This document shows, piece by piece, positions 1-10,910 of a stretch of 64,000 nucleotides of DNA. This DNA is from Siphonodentalium dalli (Eukaryota > Mollusca > Scaphopoda > Gadilida > Siphonodentaliidae): assembly GCA_032622095.1 (NCBI GenBank), contig CP136069.1, positions 11,798,036 through 11,862,035 of the forward strand. Reading direction: 5' to 3'. Positions within the stretch are counted from its first letter, which is position 1. Each line of letters opens with the position of its first letter. The position numbers were made by a program, and so were the translations under genes. Under the pieces are notes generated by a model. The model was not told the DNA's origin. It saw nothing but the letters and a program-made list of their open reading frames with translations, and made no database searches.

Positions 1-1098
1 CCTTTCCATCCACCCGTCCGAATTCGACCAACTTGGGTTCCGGTTTGACGGCCAGTTCTACTTTGACAAGTCGCTTCCGTTCGGATGTAGCATCTCCTGT
101 TCGCTTTTCGAACGGTTCTCCACATTCTTAGAGTGGGCTATCGTGCACCACACGGTAATCCACACGTCCGTCACTATGTCGACGATTTCTTTTGGGCGGG
201 GCCCCCGGATTCCGCTCTCGCCGCCAACACCCTTGCCTCTTTCCGCGCCGTTTGCCTCGACATTGGCATGCCTATTGCGGAAAACAAAACCGTCCCCCTA
301 CGACACGTCTGCAATATATCGGCCTCGAACTCGACAGCCAGTCGATGACTGTCCACTTGCCTCTTCCCAAGGTCGCCGCCATTCTCCTAAAGATTGAGCA
401 CGTTCTGTCCCACCGGAATCGCTGATCGGGTCCCTAAAGTTCGCCTGCGAGGCCATCCCATCTGGTCGCGCGTTCTGCCGCCGCCTCATCTCCTGCACCT
501 GCAACATCACGAAGCCTCAACACCTCCTCCGTGTAACCCGCGGCATCCGGACCGACCTCAGCGTCTGGCGTTCCTTTTTCCAACATCACTACGGGGTTTC
601 GGCCTTCCAATCAGTTTCCTGGTCCGCCGCCTCGACTCGCGAATTATACACGGACGCCTCCAGTGGCAGGGGCGGCGGCTTCGGCGCGTACTTCCACGGC
701 CAATGGACGTTCGGAAAATGGCCGCTACACTGACACCGCCGTGGCCTCACGCGTAATCTGACTCTCCTCGAACTCTGCGTCGCTGTCACCATTTGGGGCC
801 GCGAGCTGTCCAGTGACCGCATCCTCGTCTACTGCGACAACCAGGCGACCGTTCAAGCGATTAATCGCCAAACATCCAAAAGCCTCCCGGACATGTCCCT
901 CCTCCGACACCTGGTCCTCCATCTGTTAACATGCAACATGTCCCTCCGTGCGCGGTTTATCCCCACCGGTCAACTGCTATAGCTGATTCCCTTTCTCGCT
1001 TTCAGCTCGGCCGATTCCGTCGTTTGGCTCCCGGCGCCGAGCGCAGACCCACACCCCCATTTCCGAGACTGCTCTGGCACCTCTACGGCGACAAATAA
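1..1098 (+). pseudogene. Ngaro-like pol fragment: RT palm and RNase H (copy 1, broken)
   Basis: This is the remnant of the polymerase that would copy element RNA into DNA and remove the RNA strand. The frame enters in the RT fingers/palm (LPFG motif near 75-90), then shifts to the frame holding the catalytic YVDDFF box near 172-192. RNase H follows (ELYTDAS near 645, YCDNQA near 828). Pol ends at a TAA at 1096-1098. The breaks are a frameshift between the LEWAIV and YVDD blocks (about 140-165), an in-frame TGA near 730 shared with the other two copies, one C missing in a C-run near 295, and a deletion of about 22 bp near 415 relative to copy 2. It is non-functional as read. Confidence 0.85.
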
Positions 1099-1970
1099 CC
1101 CGCCTACTACATTCGGCCACCACGCCTAACACCCAACGGCTGTACCGGTCTGCCTGGCGGTCGTTTCACGCCTTTCTCCACGTATTCGGCCTACAATCAT
1201 CTTCCTACCTCCCACACCTCCTTGTCCATCTTTATATCACTCACCTCGCCACCAAGCGTTATGCGCCGGCCACCACCAAATCATACCTTTCTGGTATCGG
1301 CTACCACTTAAAACTCGCGGGGCTGCCCGACCCTACCGACACGTTCGTCGCTAAACAGCTCGTCGCCGGCTACCGCAACCTACATCCCGGCCGCCGGCCA
1401 CGCCCTCCCGTCACCATCTCTCTCCTCCAGCGCCTCTCCGTGTCCCTACCGCCCGCGTGCTCCTCGTGGTACGAAGTGCTCCTTTTCCGTGCGGCCTTCA
1501 CCATGGCCTTTTTCGGTCTTTTTCGTGTTGGCGAACTCACTGCTGTTAGTCATCACGACCTCGGCCATGCTATTACCGTCGCGGACGTTGTCCGGTGTGG
1601 CGCAAATTCACTCGTTATTCGGCTCCGACACGCCAAAAACAACCAGCGCAGTCCGCCTACTATCACCCGCATACCGTCCCAGGCATCCGTGGTCTGCCCG
1701 GTCCGCGCCTGCCGCGCTTTCCAGCGCTCCCGGCCGCCAATCTCGGGAGCCTTTTTTTGCCACCGGGATGGCTCTCCCCTGACTCGCACCCAGTTTTCCG
1801 CGGTCCTCCACGCGACGTTACTTTATTGTGGCCCCCGGTACCAGCATATCCGGTCCCATTCGTTCCGGATCGGCGGTGCCACTCACATGGCCCAGTCGGG
1901 GATCCCTCTCTCCCTCATCCGCGATCACGGCCGCTGGAAGTCCGCGTCCTTCCAGGCTTATCTTCGCTGA
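1089..1970 (+). CDS. Tyrosine recombinase of Ngaro-like element (copy 1)
   Basis: This is the integrase-equivalent of DIRS-order elements: it is expected to join a circular DNA intermediate to the target through a covalent phosphotyrosine. The frame is open from the end of pol to the TGA at 1968-1970. The catalytic set is visible: Arg in FRVGEL (about 1525-1545), H-x-x-R in HSFRIGGATHM (about 1858-1890), then HGRW and the nucleophilic Tyr in FQAYLR at the extreme C-terminus. No ATG occurs at the start of the conserved region, so I give the open frame from its overlap with the pol end. Expression would need frameshifting, re-initiation or splicing. All catalytic residues are in one frame here, unlike copy 2. 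Confidence 0.8.
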   Translation, partial: RQITRLLHSATTPNTQRLYRSAWRSFHAFLHVFGLQSSSYLPHLLVHLYITHLATKRYAPATTKSYLSGIGYHLKLAGLPDPTDTFVAKQLVAGYRNLHPGRRPRPPVTISLLQRLSVSLPPACSSWYEVLLFRAAFTMAFFGLFRVGELTAVSHHDLGHAITVADVVRCGANSLVIRLRHAKNNQRSPPTITRIPSQASVVCPVRACRAFQRSRPPISGAFFCHRDGSPLTRTQFSAVLHATLLYCGPRYQHIRSHSFRIGGATHMAQSGIPLSLIRDHGRWKSASFQAYLR

Positions 1971-2070
1971 CCGCCTCGGCGCTACACCCATTTCGACCCC
2001 CTCTGGGCCGGGTTTTTTTTTACTTGGTACCGCGTCATTAGATTTGTCTCTGTGATCCACTACCGTTCCC

Positions 2071-2106
2071 TATTCCCTTTTCTTCCTTTTGTTTTTGTTT
2101 TATAGC
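2071..2106 (+). promoter_or_regulatory. Putative 3' splice site before SGNH exon (copy 1)
   Basis: A long pyrimidine-rich tract ends in TTTTGTTTTATAG at 2105, directly before the segment that encodes the first SGNH motif (GSS). The same tract and AG are present in copies 2 (AG near 8575) and 3 (minus strand, AG near 47938). The hydrolase has no ATG ahead of its first catalytic block, which fits use as a downstream exon. The donor site was not identified. Confidence 0.45.
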
Positions 2107-3214
2107 GCACCGGGTGTGGGTCATCGGATCTTCCTACGTCTTCTGTGCACATAAACGGGCGGCCGTCCGCCCGATTGGCACCAATTGGCACCGATCGTCT
2201 GGCTTGGCACCCGCGGAATGAAATGGCTCTCCTTCATGTCGACCATCCGTCGCGAGCTCCGGTCTACTCGCCACCCATCGCATCTCGTCATCCAGCTCGG
2301 GTCAAACGACTTAACCGCAGGTGGGTCTGGCAGTCTTCGTCAACGTATCATCGCCGACTTGGAGGCCCTCCACCACATGCTGCCTCGGTGCACGTTAATT
2401 TGGTCCAATATCCTTCCCCGGATCATTTGGCGGGGCGCGCGCCGCCCACATCGCGTCGACCGCGTTCGGCAACGTATCAACCGGTCCGCTGCCACTTCGT
2501 CCATCAGCCTGGGCGGTCGGGTGATCCTCCGTCCAGACATCACCCCTTCCGATCGCGGCTTGTACCGACCCCAGGACGGCGTCCATCTTTCTGACATCGG
2601 GAACGACTTGTATTTGACTACCTTACAGGGGGCGCTGGAGGAGTTTTCTGTCTCGTCCATCCTCCGCTATAATCTCGATACTGCACAATACAGTCGTTAT
2701 TCTGCTCCCCTGTTGTCCTCGCCACGGTCCCGCCTTTCCTGGGGTTCCTGTGTGTACCGGCCCCTCTCCTTTTTCCCCCTCTGGCCTGGCCCCCGTTTTC
2801 TCGTCGTCATTTGGCGGGGCCTGCTGGTCCGGATCTAACCCGTGCACAACATCCATACATCACATCCATCCCACCGGATGCTGGGCCGACATACCACCAG
2901 TATCTGTCGCCCGAGCCGTGTCCCATCGAGCACATCACCTCCATTCACCGCCGGATGCTTGGGCCGACACACCACCAACATCTGCTCTGCCCGAGTCGAC
3001 TCCCATCGGGCTCATCACATCCATCTCACCAGATGCCTGGGCCGACACACCACCAGCATCTGCTGCTCGAGTCGAATCCCATCGAGTCTCACGTCGCACG
3101 GAAGACCATCCGGACCGGCAGGCCCTCTTCAACCTCTGTAATCGTTTAAATATTAAACATGTGGCCATCTCCGCAAAAACACCACTGAGTCTCTCTCAAT
3201 CCCAACAAACTTAG
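2106..3214 (+). pseudogene. SGNH/GDSL-type hydrolase, frameshifted (copy 1)
   Basis: This is an esterase-like accessory protein of the kind found in some Ngaro elements; its role in transposition is unknown. Block I (IGSSYVF) lies at about 2122-2145 in one frame. The rest lies in another: block II Gly (WLGTRGMKW, about 2202-2230), block III (LGSNDLT, about 2298-2320) and block V (DGVHLSDIGN, about 2577-2606). Copies 1 and 2 both lack sequence between blocks I and II that copy 3 has, which breaks the frame. Copy 1 also lacks about 14 bp near 2803 relative to copy 2, so this frame ends at 2838 and the repeat-containing tail continues in another frame to 3214. Confidence 0.8.
2838..3085 (+). repeat. 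Three ~75-81 bp tandem repeats in SGNH C-terminal tail
   Basis: The segment after the hydrolase domain repeats a unit that begins near CCGAGCCGTGTCCCATCG (about 2910) and recurs near 2990 and 3066. In the hydrolase frame it encodes a Pro-rich motif of the type DAWADTPP. The same repeat occurs in copies 2 and 3, so it predates their duplication. Confidence 0.7.
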
Positions 3215-4428
3215 GAAACAATGGGCTCTCAATATGAAGCGGGGGGGGCTTGGTCGCAATCGGCAAGTGCGTTAGCCACCTCAATCCCCTTCTCAAACGG
3301 AAGTTTAGGGGGAATTATGAGCTACCATTAACCGGGGAAAGAAAAACAAGTAATGGAAGGAAACAAACGTTACCTAATCGGAGAACATTATCATGGCACC
3401 CTTGCTAACCTATATTTCAATACCAAACAATTGACGGGGTTTGTTAGTGAGTCTATCGCACTTGCGGATTGGCCACCCCCTTCCGTGCTCGAAACGCGAG
3501 AAACACTCAGTGCAACTGGGAGTCCCCTGAATTAGGCCCGGACACATGGTAGATAATGTTTGGACAGTTGGGGTCTTGTATAAGAAGCCACAAGGAATCA
3601 CCCTTGTGGCAATTTATACAAGCTCAACGTCTTCAATTAAGCGGCAAGTCGCGCTGACTCCAATAAGCGTAGAATACCGGAGTGTGACTTCCCAGAGCTA
3701 CAACATCATTGACAACTAAGGTCACTCGTGGCAAATAGAGTTATCCGCTCCGAGCATGCGCAGAAAAAATCACCACTTCCGTCCAGTCCAACACCTGTCC
3801 ACACAGAGCTAGGACGAAAAAAAATTCCCCGCCCTCCCACCCTACGGTGGCCAGGTCTTCGGTTCTATCGGTCGTCCTTCCCACGGCGGCCGCCCTCGGT
3901 CGCGTGTCACATTCCGGTCGCTGGTGGCTCGCCGCCACACGCGGCGATCATCACTCCCCTCGTTACCCCTCGGCGCGTCCCTACTCGCTTCGTGGCTCTT
4001 CCCACGCCACCCCCGCTGGTGCTACCCCTTCACGACTGGTGCTTCTCGCCTGCCGCCTCCTCCCCCTCCGATTCCGCTCTCAGCTATGCTTCATCCGCCG
4101 CGGATGCTGCCCCTCCGTTTCTGCGCCGCTTGTTGCTTCTCTTCGCCAGCGCGTCCGCCTCACCCGCCGCTTCTACCTCTCCCGCCGCCTATACGTCACC
4201 GCCGCTCATGTCCCAACCACTGGCTCTCCTCCTCCCACCGCTCACCCCACTCCCGCCACCCTCCGCCATCTTTTCTTTGCTTTGTTTTCTGTTTTTTTGT
4301 TTGTTTTTGCTTCAACCCTTGCCTATCCCCCCGCTGTTCCCGTTTTATCCTGCTTCACATTCGAGACGCTGCTCTGGCTTCCACCGCTGCTCCGGCCACA
4401 CACGCCGCCATCGCGCCACCGGTTGGTT
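3215..4428 (+). other. 3' non-coding region of Ngaro-like copy 1
   Basis: No conserved protein is visible. The segment begins with a G homopolymer (8 G at 3241), holds an AT-richer stretch to about 3740, and then a GC-rich, Ser/Pro/Arg-coding low-complexity block (about 3840-4420) with a T-rich run at 4268-4312. Several frames are open simply because the composition lacks stops. By analogy with the family this should contain terminal or internal repeats of the element, but I could not match it to a 5' end. Confidence 0.6.
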
Positions 4429-4825
4429 ACATTTGGTCATCATGGAACCCCAGAGTGAACACATTTGGTCATCATGGAACCCCAGAGTAAAAACATTTTG
4501 TCATCACGAAACCCCAGAGTGAACACATTTGGTCATCACGGAACCCCGCAGAGTGAACACATTTGGTCATCATGGAACGACAGAGTAAACACATTTGGTC
4601 ATCACGAAACCCCAGAGTGAACACATTTGGTCATCACGGAACCCCACAGAGTGAACACATTTGGTCATCACGAAACCCCAGAGTGAACACATTTGGTCAT
4701 CACGGATCCCCGCAGAGTGAACACATTTGGTCATTATGGACCCCAGAGTGAACACATTTGGTCATTACGAAACCCCGCAGAGTAAACACATTTGGTCTCA
4801 CGTAACCCCAGACTGAACACATTTG
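4429..4825 (+). repeat. 32/34-bp minisatellite at 3' end of Ngaro-like copy 1 (~12 units)
   Basis: Each unit carries ACACATTTGGTCATCA followed by either TGGAACGACAGAGTGA (32 bp) or forms with ACCCCAGAG or ACCCCGCAGAG (32 or 34 bp). It begins abruptly after CACCGGTTGGTT and ends where the TIR-bounded segment begins. It is the same unit family as the large arrays at 13.1-42.95 kb. Confidence 0.95.
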
Positions 4826-6310
4826 TTTTATGGTGCCCACATTCATAGTGAGCAATGGGGGATGCCGCAGTGTCCTGGGCCCACAAAAAAGTACCCTGCC
4901 TTGCTCACCGGAAGCTGTATTATGCTAATGATGAACAGATAGTCTGCCGTAGGAGCAGTTTTAGCCAGTCAAAAGTCAAAATGCAGAAATAAAAGATAAA
5001 ATTATAGAGCACCCTGGAATATCTTTTAATTATCAATATTGTATTTAGGTTGAATTATTTGTTACTATTGTTTATGTAACAATCATAGTATTCACTATGG
5101 TTATAATTGAATGCATTTTTAATAAGTTAACTTAAAATTGGCGTAGGTAATTATAAAAAATTGTTAGTATGCATACCTTTAAATTATAACCAAAGTTGGT
5201 CAACAAGCCTATATAGGTCAAAAGTAAAGTCAATAATATGTTGTAGGTATAATAATGAGGTATCTGGTTTTAGTTTATACACAAAGTATAGTCTGATAAT
5301 AATGGGTCTATAGTCTGCTTTTTGATCGAATTGTTTTGATTTACATTTATACATATATGTTTTATATTTTATTAAAATAAAACTTCCCTCATATCCTTCT
5401 TAATGAGATTCCGTTGAGTATCAATTATGTGCAGTGAGTATCAAACCCTATATAATTATGAATAAATCTAATTATTGTATTAATATTATAATAGTGTATA
5501 ATATAGTTTTTGGTTTCTAGCAGCATAGTATTACTATAAAGGTTATGCCGTTATAGGGGTATGCCATAAAAGGGTATAAATGTTTTAATGGATTAAATTT
5601 ATAACAATCTCTTATGTGTCTTATATATACATTTTAAATTATAGCATTATATAATTGTAAAGTTCCTTTTCTTAAATATCCTTTAACATGATTAAGTCCA
5701 TTTTATTTGTGCTTATAACTATGTCCGTTAAAATTAATATAGGATTTGGCATTTAATATAGTATCTCCTTATAATAATTAAGGCAATTATGTGAATATTC
5801 CAAGGTATTGTCCTATACCCCTTAATAATATTATGTTCTAGTACCCTATTGTTATTAGTACTATGCTGGGTGCCAGCGTTCAAACCAGGCATAGTAATGC
5901 ACATAAATTATCGTAGTGGTGGACAGACAGTTAAACAAACAGACAGACAGACATACATAACATATAGCCATATGTACATTATAAACATTGTTTATTTGTA
6001 GACATCATTAAATGTACTACATGCATATATATCTCTTAAGTGGTATATGGTTTGGTATAAGGGGATTACATGCATTAATAGGTTTTTAGGTATGAGAAAG
6101 GGGAGGTTGTCTGCTAAGCATATTAATGAATAGGCATGTTTTTATGGTCAGGGTCCCAATTTTTTGCAGACAATTTGTTCCCTGTTCTCATAACCAAATT
6201 TAGAAATGGAGAGTATATTTCTGGAGCGGTTTAAAATAATTTTGAAAATGTTTTAGAACGTACCCCCTAAAGATAATTTATTTATGCCAAAGGTGGAATT
6301 TGGTTTTATA
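4826..6310 (+). mobile_element. AT-rich TIR-bounded segment, right end missing (copy 1)
   Basis: The segment begins with the left terminal inverted repeat (about 4826-4985, containing ATGGTGCCCACATTCA and CCTTGCTCACCGGAAGC) and continues with AT-rich DNA without a coding frame. It matches 11308-12790 almost base for base. At about 6310 it joins directly to the Ngaro-like RT sequence, so the right TIR seen at 12951-13108 is absent. The segment also holds a hairpin (5858-5896) and an ACAG-rich tract (about 5920-5960). It is probably a non-autonomous element or foldback; no transposase is visible. Confidence 0.65.
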
Positions 6311-7571
6311 TGCTCCTCGCTCAATGACTTCATTCCATCGGAATTCACATCGGTCTCCTACTCGCGGTTTGATGAAGCAGTTCACATCGTTCAGCACCTC
6401 GGTCGTGGGGCCCTTCTCGGCAAGGGGGACCTTTTTTCCGCCTACCGCGCCCTTTCCATCCACCCGTCCGATTTCGACCAACTTGGGTTCCGGTTTGACG
6501 GCCAGTTCTACTTTGACAAGTCGCTTCCGTTCGGATGTAGCATCTCCTGTTCGCTTTTCGAACGGTTCTCCACATTCTTAGAGTGGGCTATCGTGCGCCA
6601 CTCGGTAATCCACACGTCCGTCACTATGTCGACGATTTCTTTTGGGCGGGGCCCCCGGATTCCGCTCTCGCCGCCAACACCCTTGCCTCTTTCCGCGCCG
6701 TTTGCCTCGACATTGGCATGCCTATTGCGGAAAACAAAACCGTCCCCCCTACGACACGTCTGCAATATATCGGCCTCGAACTCGACAGCCAGTCGATGAC
6801 TGTCCACTTGCCTCTTCCCAAGGTCGCCGCCATTCTCCTAAAGATTGAGCACGTTCTGGCCCACCGGAAGGTCACCCTCCGCGTCATGCAATCGCTGATC
6901 GGGTCCCTAAAGTTCGCCTGCGAGGCCATCCCATCTGGTCGCGCGTTCTGCCGCCGCCTCATCTCCTGCACCTGCAACATCACGAAGCCTCAACACCTCC
7001 TCCGTGTAACCCGCGGCATCCGGACCGACCTCAGCGTCTGGCGTTCCTTTTTCCAACATCACTACGGGGTTTCGGCCTTCCAATCAGTTTCCTGGTCCGC
7101 CGCCTCGACTCGCGAATTATACACGGACGCCTCCAGTGGCAGGGGCGGCGGCTTCGGTGCGTACTTCCACGGCAAATGGACGTTCGGAAAATGGCCGCTA
7201 CACTGACACCGCCGTGGCCTCACGCGTAATCTGACTCTCCTCGAACTCTGCGTCGCTGTCACCATTTGGGGCCGCGAGCTGTCCAGTGACCGCATCCTCG
7301 TATACTGCGACAACCAGGCGACCGTTCAAGCGATTAATCGCCAAACATCCAAAAGCCTCCCGGACATGTCCCTCCTCCGACACCTGGTCCTCCATCTGTT
7401 AACATGCAACATGTCCCTCCGTGCGCGGTTTATCCCCACCGGTCAACTGCTATAGCTGATTCCCTTTCTCGCTTTCAGCTCGGCCGATTCCGTCGTTTGG
7501 CTCCCGGCGCCGAGCGCAGACCCACACCCCCATTTCCGAGACTGCTCTGGCACCTCTACGGCGACAAATAA
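6311..7571 (+). pseudogene. Ngaro-like pol: RT and RNase H, 5'-truncated (copy 2)
   Basis: The RT is readable from the SLNDFIPSEF block: GKGDLFSAYRALSIHPSDF, then LPFG and FERFSTFLEWAIV in one frame to about 6597. The catalytic YVDDFFW box (about 6625-6650), LGLELDSQ-type block and RNase H (ELYTDASSGRGGG, about 7112-7150) lie in another. The frame is interrupted by a TGA at 7204-7206. RNase H continues in the same frame beyond it (LLELCVAVTIWG, YCDNQATVQAIN). Pol ends at the TAA at 7569-7571. The frameshift and the internal TGA also occur in copies 1 and 3. Confidence 0.85.
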
Positions 7572-8441
7572 CCCGCCTACTACATTCGGCCACCACGCCT
7601 AACACCCAACGGCTGTACCGGTCTGCCTGGCGGTCGTTTCACGCCTTTCTCCACGTATTCGGCCTACAATCATCTTCCTACCTCCCACACCTCCTTGTCC
7701 ATCTTTATATCACTCACCTCGCCACCAAGCGTTATGCGCCGGCCACCACCAAATCATACCTTTCTGGTATCGGCTACCACTTCAAACTCGCGGGGCTGCC
7801 CGACCCTACCGACACGTTCGTCGCTAAACAGCTCGTCGCCGGCTACCGCAACCTACATCCCGGCCGCCGGCCACGCCCTCCCGTCACCATCTCTCTCCTC
7901 CAGCACCTCTCCGTGTCCCTACCGTCCGCGTGCTCCTCGTGGTACGAAGTGCTCCTTTTCCGTGCGGCCTTCACCATGGCCTTTTTCGGTCTTTTTCGTG
8001 TTGGCGAACTCACTGCTGTTAGTCATCACGACCTCGGCCATGCTATTACCGTCGCGGACGTTGTCCGGTGTGGCGCAAATTCACTCGTTATTCGGCTCCG
8101 ACACGCCAAAAACAACCAGCGCGGTCCGCCTACTATCACCCGCATACCGTCCCAGGCCTCCGTGGTCTGCCCGGTCCGCGCCTGCCGCGCTTTCCAGCGC
8201 TCCCGGCCGCCAATCTCGGGAGCCTTTTTTTGCCACCGGGATGGCTCTCCCCTGACTCGCCCAGTTTTCCGCGGTCCTCCACGCGGCGTTACTTTATTGT
8301 GGCCCCCGGTACCAGCATATCCGGTCCCATTCGTTCCGGATCGGCGGTGCCACTCACATGGCCCAGTCGGGGATCCCTCTCTCCCTCATCCGCGATCACG
8401 GCCGCTGGAAGTCCGCGTCCTTCCAGGCTTATCTTCGCTGA
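7562..8441 (+). pseudogene. Tyrosine recombinase, 2-nt deletion before active site (copy 2)
   Basis: The frame is open from the pol end through FRVGEL (catalytic Arg, about 7998-8015). A 2-nt deletion near 8260, relative to copy 1, then shifts the frame (CTCGCCCAG instead of CTCGCACCCAG). The H-x-x-R box, HGRW and the C-terminal nucleophilic Tyr are still encoded, up to the TGA at 8439-8441, but out of frame. The copy therefore cannot make a complete catalytic domain. Confidence 0.8.
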
Positions 8442-8575
8442 CCGCCTCGGCGCTACACCCATTTCGACCCCCTCTGGGCCGGGTTTTGTTTACTTGGTAC
8501 CGCGTCATTGGATTTGTCTCTGTGATCCACTGCCGTTCCCTATTCCCTTTTCTTCCTTTTGTTTTTGTTTTATAG

Positions 8576-9698
8576 CGCACCGGGTGTGGGTCGTCGGATC
8601 TTCCTACGTCTTCTGGGCACATACACGGGCGGCCGTCCGCCCGATTGGCACCAATTGGCACCGATCGTCTGGCTTGGCACCCGCGGAATGAAATGGCTCT
8701 CCTTCATGTCGACCATCCGTCGCGAGCTCCGGTCTACTCGCCACCCATCGCATCTCGTCATCCAGCTCGGGTCAAACGACTTAACCGCAGGTGGGTCTGG
8801 CAGTCTTCGTCAACGTATCATCGCCGACTTGGAGGCCCTTCACCACATGCTGCCTCGGTGCACGTTAATTTGGTCCAATATCCTTCCCCGGATCATTTGG
8901 CGGGGCGCGCGCCGCCCACATCGCGTCGACCGCGTTCGGCAACGTATCAACCGGTCCGCTGCCACTTCGTTCATCAGCCTGGGCGGTCGGGTGATCCTCC
9001 ATCCAGACATCACCCCTTCCGATCGCGGCTTGTACCGACCCCAGGACGGCGTCCATCTTTCTGACATCGGGAACGACTTGTATTTGACTACCTTACAGGG
9101 GTCGCTGGAGGAGTTTTCTGTCTCGTCCATCCTCCGCTATAATCTCGATACTGCACAATACAGTCGTTATTCTGCTCCCCTGTTGTCCTCGCCACGGTCC
9201 CGCCTTTCCTGGGGTTCCTGTGTGTACCGGCCCCTCTCCTTTTCCCCCCTCTGGCCTGGCCCCCGTTTTCTCGTCGATGGCGTGACTTCGTCATTTGGCG
9301 CGGCCTGCTGGTCCGGATCTAACCCGTGCACAATATCCATACATCACATCCAACCCACCGGATGCTGGGCCGACATACCACCAGTATCTGTCGCTCGAGC
9401 CGTGTCCCATCGAGCACATCACCTCCATTCACCGCCGGATGCTTGGGCCGACACACCACCAACATCTGCTCTGCTCGAGTCGACTCCCATCGGGCTCATC
9501 ACATCCATCTCACCAGATTCCTGGGCCGACACACCACCAGCATCTGCTGCTCGAGTCGAATCCCATCGAGTCTCACGTCGCACGGAAGACCATCCGGACC
9601 GGCAGGCCCTCTTCAACCTCTGTAATCGTTTAAATATTAAACATGTGGCCATCTCCGCAAAAACACCACTGAGTCTCTCTCAATCCCAACAAACTTAG
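8576..9698 (+). pseudogene. SGNH/GDSL-type hydrolase, block I out of frame (copy 2)
   Basis: Blocks II, III and V and the Pro-rich repeat tail share one long frame ending at 9698: WLGTRGMKW, IQLGSNDLT and DGVHLSDIGN at about 8680-9085. The block I VGSSYVFWA motif (about 8594-8620) is in another frame because of the same replaced or deleted segment between blocks I and II seen in copy 1. The open frame is long (to residue ~379) only because the region upstream happens to lack stops, and it starts at a TTG. It has the same upstream polypyrimidine-TATAG acceptor as the other copies. Confidence 0.75.
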
Positions 9699-10910
9699 GA
9701 AACAATGGGCTCTCAATATGAAGCGGGGGGGGGGGGCTTGGTCGCAATCGGCAAGTGCGTTAGCCACCTCAATCCCCTTCTCAAACGGAAGTTTAGGGGG
9801 AATTATGAGCTACCATTAACCGGGGAAAGAAAAACAAGTAATGGAAGGAAACAAACGTTACCTAATCGGAGAACATTATCATGGCACCCTTGCTAACCTA
9901 TATTTCAATACCAAACAATTGACGGGGTTTGTTAGTGAGTCTATCGCACTTGCGAATTGCCCACCCCCTTCCGTGCTCGAAACGCGAGAAACACTCAGTG
10001 CAACTGGGAGTCCCCTGAATTAGGCCCGGACACATGGTAGATAATGTTTGGACAGTTGGGGTGTTGTATTAAAAGCCACAAGGAATCACCCTTGTGGCAA
10101 TTTATACAAGCTCAACGTCTTCAATTAAGCGGCAAGTCGCGCTGACTCCAATAAGCGTAGAATACCGGAGTGTGACTTCCCAGAGCTACAACATCATTGA
10201 CAACTAAGGTCACTCGTGCCAAATAGAGTTATCCGCTCCGAGCATGCGCAGAAAAAATCACCACTTCCGTCCAGTCCAACACCTGTCCACACAGAGCTAG
10301 GACGAAAAAATATTCCCCGCCCTCCCACCCTACGGTGGCCAGGCCTTCGGTTCTATCGGTCGTCCTTCCCACGGCGGCCGCCCTCGGTCGCGTGTCACAT
10401 TCCGGTCGCTGGTGGCTCGCCGCCACACGCGGCGATCATCACTCCCCTCGTTACCCCTCGGCGCGTCCCTACTCGCTTCGTGGCTCTTCCCACGCCACCC
10501 CCGCTGGTGCTACCCCCTCACGACTGGTGCCTCTCGCCTCTCTCCCCCTCCGATTCCGCTCTCAGCTATGCTTCATCCGCCGCGGATGCTGCCCCTCCGT
10601 TTCTGCGCCGCTTGTTGCTTCTCTTCGCCAGCGCGTCCGCCTCACCCGCCGCTTCTACCTCTCCCGCCGCCTATACGTCACCGCCGCTCATGTCCCAACC
10701 ACTGGCTCTCCTCATCCCACCGCTCACCCCACTCCCGCCACCCTCCGCCATCTTTTCTTTGCTTTGTTTTCTGTTTTTTTGTTTGTTTTTGCTTCAACCC
10801 TTGCCTATCCCCCCGCTGTTCCCGTTTTATCCTGCTTCACATTCGAGACGCCGCTCTGGCTTCTACCGCTGCTCCGGCCACACACGCCGCCATCGCGCCA
10901 CCGGCTGGTT
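9699..10910 (+). other. 3' non-coding region of Ngaro-like copy 2
   Basis: This is equivalent to 3215-4428 of copy 1. The G homopolymer is 12 long (8 in copy 1, 18 in copy 3). A small deletion near 10541 (CCTCTCTCCCCC versus the longer pyrimidine run in copy 1) changes every low-complexity frame, which argues against coding. No conserved gene is seen. Confidence 0.6.

Larger units (their letters stand above)
1..4428 (+). mobile_element. Ngaro-like (DIRS-order) retrotransposon, copy 1, 5' part outside window
   Basis: This is a tyrosine-recombinase retrotransposon body read left to right: the end of an RT palm, RNase H, a tyrosine recombinase, an SGNH hydrolase and a GC-rich 3' non-coding segment that runs into a 32-bp minisatellite at 4429. 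The order RT/RNase H then recombinase, with no DDE integrase and no LTRs, is the hallmark of the DIRS order. An added SGNH hydrolase is known from some Ngaro elements, hence Ngaro-like. The window opens inside the RT, so gag is not visible here. It is nearly identical to copy 2 at an offset of about 6.48 kb, and to the minus-strand copy 3. Split direct repeats, expected for Ngaro termini, were not demonstrated. Confidence 0.85.
6311..10910 (+). mobile_element. Ngaro-like retrotransposon, copy 2 (5'-truncated in RT)
   Basis: This is a second head-to-tail copy of the element seen at 1-4428. It begins abruptly inside the RT (reading SLNDFIPSEF) at a junction with the AT-rich segment of copy 1, so gag and the RT N-terminus are missing. 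The rest follows the same order: RT/RNase H, recombinase, SGNH hydrolase, 3' non-coding region, minisatellite. Differences from copy 1 are scattered single bases and small indels. Confidence 0.85.

Noticed and set aside
1-1098. LINE or LTR origin for the first RT
   Set aside because: The downstream H-x-x-R/Tyr recombinase and absence of LTRs or an APE/RLE endonuclease place it in the DIRS order.
3728-4522. Ser/Pro/Leu-rich frames of 188-264 codons in the Ngaro 3' region
   Set aside because: Three overlapping frames are open at once in pyrimidine-rich DNA, and an indel in copy 2 shifts them. They run into minisatellite.
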